A DNA stretch of 13,867 bases, from positions 1 through 13,867 of the forward strand of contig CAZILN010000102.1 of assembly GCA_964540005.1 (NCBI GenBank). The letters are read 5' to 3'. Numbering within the stretch: the stretch's first letter is position 1; each line of letters starts with the position of its first letter. Source of the stretch: CAZILN01 sp964540005 (GTDB taxonomy: Bacteria > Bacteroidota > Bacteroidia > Bacteroidales > SM23-62). Shown here piece by piece: positions 1 through 6,395 of this stretch. The notes beneath the pieces are model-generated. The model searched no databases, was not told the DNA's origin, and worked only from the letters and a program-made list of their open reading frames with translations. The position numbers and the translations under genes are program-made.

Positions 1-910
1 TGCCGGCTGTTACATCATCATAACTGCTGCTGGTCAGCATAACGGCGATTTCGTTCACCTGGTCGTGCTCAATGTTAGCAGCCGGGGCAATATCCTGAGT
101 CCGTACAAAAACATTTAACCCGTCAAACATGGAATTGGAAGTCCTGTACACGCCGGTTACCCTGAAAGCATCATAAACAATATGTCCGTCCAGCGACTGG
201 AAACTGAGAACAACCTTTTTCCTGAGACTGTATTTGGTTGCCTCCTGTTTTATGAGGAAGGCATATTTCTTTGCCCTGGTATGCCCGAGGACCTGTTTAA
301 GTGCCTCATCGAAGATTGCTTCTGTTCTGTAGCGTATATCCCTGATACTGTCCAGCTCAGCAGCAACAGCACCGAGTTTTTTGTTTTCATGCATACTAAC
401 AAGGTCTTCTTCCTGCAGTTCATAGTATACAAGCTTCAGGGTATTTGCAAGCTTTTCTCCGATGACGATAGATTTTTTATCATCAGTACTGAAGTATGAT
501 CCCATATCCCCGGTAATCGTTTCATCGATAGTGCTCAGGTTTCGTTCATTATCAGGGTTTATACCGTTTATCATAACCCCGGTGGCATTTCCGGAGGTGC
601 TTGCCATGCCCATTATCTTTATGCGGGGACTAACTGCCTTAACTTCCGGAAGGGACAATATGGAGTCAACGAGCTGATGATAATTGTTAATAGTATACTG
701 CAGTTCGTTATTATCCAGGTAAGCGGGATTATGTATCTGTATGTGTGAGGTCTCGTTGCCAATGGCTTGTTCCACCCGGGTGTCAACCATACCAAACATG
801 GCAGCAATAACAAAGATGCCACCGAAGATACCCAGGGTAAAAGCAGCGATAACCACGGAACTTCTTATTCTATTGCGCCAGACATTTTTCCAGGAAACTT
901 CTATTATCAT
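1..910 (-). CDS. ABC transporter permease, FtsX/MacB-LolC type (3' end missing)
   Basis: My own reading of the complement gives an uninterrupted frame from an ATG at 908-910 to the window edge, 303 codons with no stop, so the C-terminus is missing. The protein opens with a short amphipathic stretch (WKNVWRNRIRSS) and a membrane helix at about residues 18-40. A MacB_PCD-like periplasmic domain follows, with strands such as IVIGEKLA (148-155) and RVTGVY (250-255). The FtsX core with three more helices should lie beyond the edge. Such permeases pair with a MacB/LolD-type ATPase and use ATP to extract or push lipids, lipoproteins or peptides across the periplasm. It begins 24 bases after the next permease and is the fourth gene of the TetR-led operon. 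About 65-70 mostly charged, helix-prone residues (161-229) interrupt the domain relative to the neighbouring paralogue. The family is clear; the substrate is unknown. Confidence 0.85.
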   Translation of the reverse strand, partial: MIIEVSWKNVWRNRIRSSVVIAAFTLGIFGGIFVIAAMFGMVDTRVEQAIGNETSHIQIHNPAYLDNNELQYTINNYHQLVDSILSLPEVKAVSPRIKIMGMASTSGNATGVMINGINPDNERNLSTIDETITGDMGSYFSTDDKKSIVIGEKLANTLKLVYYELQEEDLVSMHENKKLGAVAAELDSIRDIRYRTEAIFDEALKQVLGHTRAKKYAFLIKQEATKYSLRKKVVLSFQSLDGHIVYDAFRVTGVYRTSNSMFDGLNVFVRTQDIAPAANIEHDQVNEIAVMLTSSSYDDVTAG

Positions 911-934
911 TTTAATCTGTTTTTATATATTGAT

Positions 935-2158
935 TCAGGCTCTCATAGCTTTAATTTCATTGAGTCGTATTACTGTATATACGGGATATACAATGGCCAG
1001 TATAAATATAACAAGGACTATGGCAGACTGGCCCACAAAGTATCCTGGTTCAAGGGCTGCAGGCATAATAGGTTCCATCCCGTATGATTCAAAGAGTTCC
1101 GCAATTTCCCCGGTGTACTCAATCGGATGCTGAACAAAATATGATATCAGGGGCAGGCTACCTATAATTCCAGAAAATATTCCGATTATTCCAAGAAGAA
1201 CCATTTCTATTGTAAGAATCATTCCAAGCCTGGTTTTTTGCATGCCTACAGCTACCATCACACCGAATTCACGCCTTCTTTCTGTAGTCATCATAATCAG
1301 TGTTCCCATGACCCCGAATCCAACGATCAGGTACAGTACAGCGAGCATGATGTATCCTCCTGCCTGGTCACTTTCTATCTGCTGAACAAGTGTAGGATTC
1401 AGTTCTTCCCAGTCCATTACTTCGTATTGTTCCATGTCAATACTTTCTGTAATACTTTTAATTGTATGTCTCATCTCACCTGGATCATACAGGTTTATTA
1501 TAAGGGAACTCACCATGTTTTCTGCCCCGTAAAATTCCTGCGCGCTTGCAATGTTCATATAGACCAGTCTTCGGTCAAGTTCGGGATTTGGAATATCAAC
1601 TATCCCAGTTACAGGATAGAGACCGGCAGCGGTAGCGGCATGGTACCCCTGGCTGATCAGGGTGAGGGTATCATGAAGGCTCAGGTCAAGGAATTCAGCC
1701 AAGCGCCTTGATACCAGTACCCCGGAAGATTGGGCATCAAGATAAGTGCCTTCTGATAATTTCCTGTCAGGGTGTGTAAGATCTGTTTCCAGTTCAGGAT
1801 CAATACCTACCACAAGAACACCCTTGGTCTTATCCTCGCTTGAGGCAAGGGCAAAAGATTCCAGCCTGGGAACTACTGCACTGACATTTTCAGTTGATTC
1901 CAGTTGGCTGATCAGCTCCTGATCAAGGATAATGCAGTTGTTAATGGTCTGGTCATCCCAGTATCCATCCTTATGGACCTGGATGAATCCTGTAAATGCC
2001 TGCACGATACTGTCTGCCATATGCCCGTAACTTCCTACCTGCAGGGCCCTCATAGCCAGTGCGAAGAACAGGGCAAAGAATATGGAAGCAATGGTTATAA
2101 GTGTCCTTCTTTTGTTCCTCCAGATGTTTCTCCAGGCCAGTTTAAAATAATCATTCAT
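935..2158 (-). CDS. ABC transporter permease, FtsX/LolC-LolE type
   Basis: This is a 407-residue inner-membrane permease with the usual FtsX layout. A cytoplasmic N-terminus (LAWRNIWRNKRRT) leads into helix 1 at about 19-38. A large periplasmic MacB_PCD-like domain spans about 40-265. Three helices follow near 268-290, 312-340 and 375-395. The conserved cytoplasmic loop after helix 2 reads TTERRREFGVMVAVGMQ (291-307), the coupling segment expected to touch the ATPase. Length and topology match LolC/LolE and related permeases, which move lipoproteins or other envelope molecules. It sits 19 bases downstream of the LolA-like gene and 24 bases upstream of a second permease, so the two permeases probably form a heterodimer. 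No ATP-binding subunit is visible in the window. Calling it strictly LolC or LolE would go beyond the evidence; a MacB-like exporter is equally possible. Confidence 0.9.
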   Translation of the reverse strand: MNDYFKLAWRNIWRNKRRTLITIASIFFALFFALAMRALQVGSYGHMADSIVQAFTGFIQVHKDGYWDDQTINNCIILDQELISQLESTENVSAVVPRLESFALASSEDKTKGVLVVGIDPELETDLTHPDRKLSEGTYLDAQSSGVLVSRRLAEFLDLSLHDTLTLISQGYHAATAAGLYPVTGIVDIPNPELDRRLVYMNIASAQEFYGAENMVSSLIINLYDPGEMRHTIKSITESIDMEQYEVMDWEELNPTLVQQIESDQAGGYIMLAVLYLIVGFGVMGTLIMMTTERRREFGVMVAVGMQKTRLGMILTIEMVLLGIIGIFSGIIGSLPLISYFVQHPIEYTGEIAELFESYGMEPIMPAALEPGYFVGQSAIVLVIFILAIVYPVYTVIRLNEIKAMRA

Positions 2159-2177
2159 TTTAATGTATATTAATTGT

Positions 2178-2936
2178 TTATCTGACTCGTTTCATGTTTT
2201 GCTGTGAGAAAAAGGCATCTTCTATAGGTTTGTTAAATGTGATCTCATCAATTTCCACAATGGTCCTGTTCCCTTCCTCATCTTCCGGGATGAGCTCAAA
2301 CCTTGTGGGGATGAGCCGGTTATCCATCATCTGGACATTAGATGAAAGCTCAGTCTTAATCAGGTAATCGTCTTCATCATAGTATTCAGATTTCATCTGA
2401 AGGTAATCCTCTTTGGAGATCCATTTGATGATCTTTCCCCAGACCACGGCAGCATCTTCAAGAGGGGTGAGTTCTATTATATGGCAATCCCGGCCATCTA
2501 TAAGCTCCTCACCAGTGATCTCATGGGTATAATCGATTACGATGGATGATTCTTTCAGCAGATCATCATTGGAAAAATCGGATCCCATCCAGCCCTGAGA
2601 CATCATGGATGGTGGCAGCTTGATCATCCTGCTGATCATAGGGTTCCAGTTCCAGATATCGTTTTGATGTTTCAGGAAGCTCTGACCCTGTTCCTTGGCA
2701 GGGGCTGTGACCAGCGTCAGGGCATAATCCCTTCCCTTGGTCCAGTTCTTAAAGGAAACAGCCCGCTCCCATGTGGGCCTGACAATAGTCATTGTCATCA
2801 GGCTGTAACTGGTCTTTTCACCCTGCATTTTTTCATCGGCCAGTTTAATGATCTCCCTGGCATCCTGTGCCTTAACAGGGTTGAAATATAATCCACCCGT
2901 CATCAAAACTGTTAAACTCAGAAATATTGTTCTCAT
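2178..2936 (-). CDS. Outer membrane lipoprotein-sorting protein, LolA-like
   Basis: This is a 252-residue secreted protein. A signal peptide (residues 1-23, cleavage likely after VKA) precedes a LolA/LppX-like fold. The segment IKLPPSMM followed by GWMGSDFSNDDLL (105-127) is the hallmark I associate with the pfam17131-type 'outer membrane lipoprotein-sorting protein' family. Such proteins are thought to have a half-open beta-barrel that carries an acylated cargo through the periplasm. The N-terminus carries no lipobox cysteine, so it is probably soluble periplasmic. It lies 18 bases after the tetR gene and 19 bases before the first FtsX-type permease, the arrangement of a carrier working with an ABC extractor. 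It is distinct from classical housekeeping LolA in sequence, and the cargo (lipoprotein, glycolipid or other) cannot be told from sequence. Confidence 0.88.
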   Translation of the reverse strand: MRTIFLSLTVLMTGGLYFNPVKAQDAREIIKLADEKMQGEKTSYSLMTMTIVRPTWERAVSFKNWTKGRDYALTLVTAPAKEQGQSFLKHQNDIWNWNPMISRMIKLPPSMMSQGWMGSDFSNDDLLKESSIVIDYTHEITGEELIDGRDCHIIELTPLEDAAVVWGKIIKWISKEDYLQMKSEYYDEDDYLIKTELSSNVQMMDNRLIPTRFELIPEDEEGNRTIVEIDEITFNKPIEDAFFSQQNMKRVR

Positions 2937-2954
2937 GCTTGTTACATATTTGAT

Positions 2955-3533
2955 TTATTTGCAATACAGTTCATATAATTTGTTCTTAACCTTATCAACA
3001 GGAAAATTATCCGGATCCAGGATAAGCTGAAATCCAAGGCCATCCAGCAGGGCACCCATAATCCTTGCTTCAGCCTCAGGATCCTTATCCCCCCGTGTTT
3101 CGAAAAAGGTTTTCATCATGTCTATGAATACATTAACAGGTCGTTGTACTTCATTACCCACCAGGCTGAAAACCGGGGGTTGGATCAACACCATGAAGTA
3201 TATTTTCCAGAAATCGATATCCTGCACCATGAGCGTGAATACCCTGTCTATAAAATAACGTATCTCATCTTTTGTAATGATGCCATCCTGATCAGGATCA
3301 AAATACTGGAGGATATCATCCATACCTTTGCGTATGATCTGCCTGATCAGCTCCTCTTTACTGTCAAAGTAATTATACATTAATCCTTTGGAGATTCCTG
3401 CTTTCTCGGCAATATTGCTGATTGAAGTCTCATGGTAGCCGGCAGAGGCGAAGAGTTCAAGAGCCGCTTCCATAATCAGTGCTTTTCTGTTCATCCGGAT
3501 TTCTTCGAACTGTTCTTCGGTTCTTGGTGACAT
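2955..3533 (-). CDS. TetR/AcrR-family transcriptional regulator with EF-hand-like loop
   Basis: This is a 192-residue one-component regulator. The N-terminal helix-turn-helix domain is unmistakable: ALIMEAALELFASAGYHETS (18-37), then ISNIAEKAGISKGLMYNYFDSKEEL (38-62). The C-terminal ligand and dimer domain is all helical, as in the family. Residues 79-90 read DPDQDGIITKDE, which satisfies every position of the canonical EF-hand calcium loop and is flanked by hydrophobic helices (MDDILQYF before, IRYFIDRVF after). It is the first gene of a leftward operon with a LolA-like protein and two ABC permeases, so it probably represses that cassette. The chosen ATG (3531-3533) lies about 23 bases after the predicted transcription start. 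A palindrome at the start point suggests autorepression. An internal Met14 is a possible but less likely start. The inducing ligand is unknown. Confidence 0.93.
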   Translation of the reverse strand: MSPRTEEQFEEIRMNRKALIMEAALELFASAGYHETSISNIAEKAGISKGLMYNYFDSKEELIRQIIRKGMDDILQYFDPDQDGIITKDEIRYFIDRVFTLMVQDIDFWKIYFMVLIQPPVFSLVGNEVQRPVNVFIDMMKTFFETRGDKDPEAEARIMGALLDGLGFQLILDPDNFPVDKVKNKLYELYCK

Positions 3534-3546
3534 ATCAATTAATTTA

Positions 3547-3564
3547 TGACTGAACGTTTGGTCA
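3547..3564. promoter_or_regulatory. Probable TetR operator palindrome
   Basis: The 18-base sequence TGACTGAACGTTTGGTCA is palindromic at 14 of 18 positions, with arms TGAC/GTCA around a perfect AACGTT core. Size and arm composition resemble operators of TetR/AcrR-family proteins. It overlaps the last two bases of the -7 box and covers the predicted transcription start. It therefore sits where a bound TetR dimer would block RNA polymerase. The adjacent tetR gene is the obvious candidate binder. This is inferred from position and symmetry only. Confidence 0.6.
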
Positions 3565-3593
3565 AAGATAAATAATTATTTTATTATTCCAAA
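3563..3593 (-). promoter_or_regulatory. Promoter of the tetR-exporter operon (Bacteroidota housekeeping type)
   Basis: Read on the minus strand, a TTTG box (3593-3590) is followed by exactly 19 bases and then TATCTTTG (3570-3563). This is a perfect fit to the TTTG-N19-TAnnTTTG (-33/-7) consensus known for the Bacteroidota primary sigma factor. Transcription should begin near 3557, about 23 bases before the tetR ATG. The short leader has no Shine-Dalgarno motif, which is usual for this phylum. Confidence 0.75.
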
Positions 3594-3650
3594 TATTTCC
3601 AGAATTTTTTTTAATGGAAGCAGCGTTTTTCGAAAATAATTGTCACTAAA

Positions 3651-3678
3651 GTAACTTTTAGGACGCTGATTCGTCCTA
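3651..3678 (+). promoter_or_regulatory. ECF-type promoter of the sigma factor operon (P1)
   Basis: GTAAC (3651-3655) and CGTCCTA (3672-3678) are separated by 16 bases. An AAC-containing -35 element with a CGTC -10 element at this spacing is the classic ECF sigma promoter layout. Nearly the same pair recurs upstream of the beta-barrel gene (5251-5279). The start point should fall near 3685, giving a leader of about 15 bases before the ATG at 3700. The simplest reading is that the encoded sigma factor transcribes its own operon. Confidence 0.72.
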
Positions 3679-3699
3679 CATTTGAGTTTTCAGTCGCGA

Positions 3700-4185
3700 A
3701 TGACCGTAACAGAGTATAACAAGGCAGTAGATCAGTATTCAGACGGCATCTATAGGTTTATCCTGAAAAACATAAAGGATCAGGATAAAGCCGGGGATAT
3801 TGTACAGGATACATTTGAGAAACTGTGGAGAAAAGTCAAGGAGGTCTCATATGATAAAGTCAGGTCATACCTGTTTACAACGGCCTATCATACTATGATT
3901 GACCTGATCCGCAGAGAAAAGAAACAGGGAGATTTTAATACTGTCAATCCTGAAGAGTATTCTCATAATGCACAGTACAGCGACTTACAGGAGATATTGC
4001 ATATCGCACTGGAGCGTCTGCCGGAAGTACAGCGATCTGTTATATTGCTCAGGGATTATGAAGGTTATTCCTACCAGGAAATTGCCGGGATCACGGGCTT
4101 GAATGAGCCACAGGTTAAAGTATACATATACAGGGGAAGAGTATTCCTGAAGAATTTTATCGGTAAAATGGAAGCGATTATATAA
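3700..4185 (+). CDS. RNA polymerase ECF-type sigma factor
   Basis: This is a 161-residue sigma-70 family protein of ECF architecture, holding only regions 2 and 4. Region 2 covers about residues 12-76, with the core-binding helix DKAGDIVQDTFEKLWRKV and the -10-recognition helix RSYLFTTAYHTMIDLIRRE. Region 4 covers about 97-152, with ALERLPEVQRSVILLRDYEG and the helix-turn-helix YSYQEIAGITGLNEPQVKVY that reads the -35 element. I chose the ATG at 3700. An in-frame TTG at 3682 would lie at or just before the predicted transcription start. The gene is 10 bases upstream of an anti-sigma factor gene and divergent from tetR. Its likely promoter carries the same motif as a second promoter at 5251-5279, which points to positive autoregulation, held in check by the anti-sigma factor. 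The activating signal is probably an envelope signal but is not shown by the sequence. Confidence 0.93.
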   Translation: MTVTEYNKAVDQYSDGIYRFILKNIKDQDKAGDIVQDTFEKLWRKVKEVSYDKVRSYLFTTAYHTMIDLIRREKKQGDFNTVNPEEYSHNAQYSDLQEILHIALERLPEVQRSVILLRDYEGYSYQEIAGITGLNEPQVKVYIYRGRVFLKNFIGKMEAII

Positions 4186-4195
4186 GAAAAGAGTG

Positions 4196-5254
4196 ATGGA
4201 AATTAGCAGGGACAACTACGAAAAGTATCTAATCGATTACCTTGACGGCAGCTTGTCTGATTCAACCAGCCGGGATCTGATGATATTTCTCGGGCAACAT
4301 CCGGATCTGAAAACAGAATTAGAAGGGCTGGATGATATCAGGCTGGAACCTGCAGAGACATCATATGCCGGGAAAGAGTTGTTAAAGAAAAGCCTTTTTG
4401 GTGTCCTTCATAAAAAACGAATGTCCTATAATGAAGTTTGTGTGGCCTGTATGGAGGGGGATCTGGACAGCAGTGAACAGGAACTCCTGCTCTCTTATAT
4501 TAATGAAGATCCAATCAGGCAAAAAGAACAGGCAGTTCTGAATAAAATCATCCTTGAACCTGACCTCAGCATTATTTTCGAGCATAAAAACAGGCTCAGG
4601 AAACCGGTATTTACTCTTAACAGGAGAATAATTTATACAACAATATCTGCGGCAGCTGCCATTCTTATTCTGCTTTTTCTGTTGTTCGGATCCGATACCT
4701 CTTCAGTGCCGGATATGATTTCAGATGACAGCCAGGGTAATGCCGTTGAAAAAACAGAACAGATCCGGCTGCAGAAAATATCCGGTATCAGACCGGCTCC
4801 TGTTCTGAGCCAGCAGGTGAAAGAAGTACCTGTAAACAAACTGATCATGATACCATCCCTCACGGACAACACCTCACTGGAAAGGATAGATATTGCTGCA
4901 GTACCTGCTAAGTATGGCCTGTTATCGAGTAACTTTCAGGCTCAAAAAGAATACTTCGTAGTAAGGTACCATACAAAATATGATAACATTTATAATGAGT
5001 ATCAGACTCCGGATGAATACCTGGCCGGCCTGATCAGGAAAACCATCACGGGTAATGATGGTGTTGGAAAAGAAGAAAAGCTTAGCTTTCGTGACCTGAC
5101 TGATGCTGGTTTCCTGAAGCTGGAAGAACTGACAGCCAATAATTTCGATCTTCACCGCAGCTATGATTCAGAAGGGAATGTAGAGAGATTCACCCTTGAA
5201 ACAGCTTTCTTTGGTATTTCCGCCCCGCGCAGACAAAATAACCTTCCCGAGTAA
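4196..5254 (+). CDS. Membrane-anchored anti-sigma factor (predicted)
   Basis: This 352-residue protein directly follows the ECF sigma gene. A single membrane helix (about 145-165, rich in Ile/Leu/Ala) separates a cytoplasmic N-terminal part from a periplasmic C-terminal part. The N-terminal part looks duplicated. Residues about 8-51 and 78-122 each follow the pattern Tyr, then (D/E)-G-x-L, then a helical stretch ending LEP, as in the DGSL/EGDL zinc-independent anti-sigma domains of Bacteroidota. The periplasmic part ends in a compact domain containing LSFRDLTDAGFLKLEEL, which I have seen in comparable Bacteroidota proteins. The expected role is to bind and silence the sigma factor until an envelope signal releases it. 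A GTG at 4193 precedes the ATG at 4196; the ATG is the more natural start. Its stop codon (5252-5254) lies inside the -35 element of the next promoter. Function is inferred from context and topology. Confidence 0.8.
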   Translation: MEISRDNYEKYLIDYLDGSLSDSTSRDLMIFLGQHPDLKTELEGLDDIRLEPAETSYAGKELLKKSLFGVLHKKRMSYNEVCVACMEGDLDSSEQELLLSYINEDPIRQKEQAVLNKIILEPDLSIIFEHKNRLRKPVFTLNRRIIYTTISAAAAILILLFLLFGSDTSSVPDMISDDSQGNAVEKTEQIRLQKISGIRPAPVLSQQVKEVPVNKLIMIPSLTDNTSLERIDIAAVPAKYGLLSSNFQAQKEYFVVRYHTKYDNIYNEYQTPDEYLAGLIRKTITGNDGVGKEEKLSFRDLTDAGFLKLEELTANNFDLHRSYDSEGNVERFTLETAFFGISAPRRQNNLPE

Positions 5255-5279
5255 CTTTTTATTGTTCCTTTTCGTCCTA
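5251..5279 (+). promoter_or_regulatory. ECF-type promoter of the beta-barrel gene (P2)
   Basis: GTAAC (5251-5255) followed after 17 bases by CGTCCTA (5273-5279) repeats the element pair seen upstream of the sigma gene. The match extends outward to AGTAACTTTT and TTCGTCCTA. The -35 element overlaps the anti-sigma stop codon. The start point should be near 5286, about 35 bases before the ATG at 5321. This would let the barrel gene be expressed beyond read-through from the sigma operon whenever the sigma factor is free. Confidence 0.72.
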
Positions 5280-5320
5280 TCATCAAAACAGATATTCTGG
5301 TTAAATAAAAATTATTAAAA

Positions 5321-6280
5321 ATGAAACTTGTGAAAAGAATCATACTATTATTCATACTGTCCGGACTGGCAAGTTCACTGTTTGCCCAGGAGCCTGACAG
5401 TAGTACTGTAACAGTTGGAAATAAGAACATTGTAACTGTAACATCAGAGGATGACAAAGTTAATGTTAAGGTTTTTGAGGATGATTTTATGGTAGTTGAT
5501 GAACGCGATGATACCATTAAGATCAAGCTTGGCAATAAGGGTTTGAGTGTGGTGGAGACAGACAAAGGAACACATGTTGAAATCATCGACATCGAAGATT
5601 TCGCAGATCATGGCTGGAATAAAAGGAAAATGCGTTTCAGGGGACACTGGGCCGGTTATGAACTGGGGATGAATAATTTTGCCGACAGGTACGGCAAACT
5701 CGCAGGTTCTATTCCCGGGACAGATTTTCTGGACCTGAATACCGGCAAATCCTGGAATGCAAATATTAATTTCCTCCAGTACAGTTTGCCTATGGGAAGA
5801 AATGTGGGTTGGGTTACAGGAATGGGATTTGAATGGAACAATTATTATTTTGACAGAAACAACGTAATAGGTAAAGATCCGGTAACAGGAAGGATTATCC
5901 CGGTTTACCCGCCAACAGGTACTGCTTATTCCAAGGCGAAAATGAATACAACCTATTTTACTGTTCCTCTTTTGCTCGAGTTCCAGTTCGGGCAACGCAA
6001 GAAAGGTTTTCTGAGTATGGGTGTGGTAGGAGGATTGAAAATCCATTCCAACATTTTGCAGAAATACAATGATAACGGTGACAGGGAAAGGATCAAGACT
6101 AAAAACGATCTTAATTTGTCACCCCTCAGGGCTGCCGGAACTGTGCGGGTAGGGTATAAATTTCTTAAACTCTTTGCCAACGTGGGACTGGTCCCTTTAT
6201 TTAATGAGAATATGGGCCCGGTTGGTGCCCCTGATCTATACCCTGTTACAGTTGGGCTGGTTTTATTCAATATACGATAA
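5321..6280 (+). CDS. Outer membrane beta-barrel protein, putative ECF target
   Basis: This is a 319-residue exported protein. A signal peptide (about 1-22, ending SSLFAQ) precedes an acidic, valine-rich, strand-prone segment (about 23-90, with repeated short V-x-V patterns). A beta-barrel of the OMP_b-brl/PorT-like kind starts at GHWAGYELGMNNF (about 109-121). Alternating hydrophobic strands such as FTVPLLLEFQF, GFLSMGVVGGLKIHS and AGTVRVGYKFLKLFANVGLVPLF continue to the end, which closes with VTVGLVLFNIR, a typical barrel C-terminal strand. It is the third gene of the sigma/anti-sigma cluster, has its own copy of the ECF promoter, and is followed by a terminator hairpin. It is probably an effector or sensor of the envelope response; the transported or bound molecule is unknown. 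The N-terminal segment resembles the degenerate beta-repeat regions often fused to such barrels. Confidence 0.85.
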   Translation: MKLVKRIILLFILSGLASSLFAQEPDSSTVTVGNKNIVTVTSEDDKVNVKVFEDDFMVVDERDDTIKIKLGNKGLSVVETDKGTHVEIIDIEDFADHGWNKRKMRFRGHWAGYELGMNNFADRYGKLAGSIPGTDFLDLNTGKSWNANINFLQYSLPMGRNVGWVTGMGFEWNNYYFDRNNVIGKDPVTGRIIPVYPPTGTAYSKAKMNTTYFTVPLLLEFQFGQRKKGFLSMGVVGGLKIHSNILQKYNDNGDRERIKTKNDLNLSPLRAAGTVRVGYKFLKLFANVGLVPLFNENMGPVGAPDLYPVTVGLVLFNIR

Positions 6281-6311
6281 TCAGAAATTTTGGGTTTTAC
6301 TGCAGAATAAG

Positions 6312-6339
6312 GGCCGGATCAGCACCAACTGATCCGGCC
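6312..6339 (+). terminator. Terminator-like hairpin after the sigma/barrel cluster
   Basis: GGCCGGATCAG (6312-6322) and CTGATCCGGCC (6329-6339) are perfectly complementary and form an 11-base stem with a 6-base loop, 31 bases after the barrel stop codon. The stem is strong, but only a weak T run follows (TTACTATGTT). Such U-poor hairpins are common downstream of Bacteroidota genes. It separates the ECF cluster from the next operon. Confidence 0.7.
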
Positions 6340-6395
6340 TTACTATGTTAACTGATTAATTTCTATATTCGCAGAGGAAAAAAATCAGGAATATC

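Noticed and set aside
3682..3699. An earlier TTG start for the sigma factor, adding six residues.
   Set aside because: It coincides with or precedes the predicted transcription start of the ECF promoter, and the ATG at 3700 matches where ECF proteins usually begin.
5444..6046. A 200-residue open frame on the minus strand opposite the beta-barrel gene, and similar long antisense frames elsewhere.
   Set aside because: Their translations are rich in Cys, His and Ser without domains, and they lie fully inside well-supported genes on the other strand.
6341..6371. A housekeeping promoter for the ThiF-fold operon based on TATATTCG at 6364-6371.
   Set aside because: It matches seven of eight -7 positions, but the base run 19 bases upstream is not TTTG-like. 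A promoter must exist in 6281-6395 or upstream, but I cannot place it.
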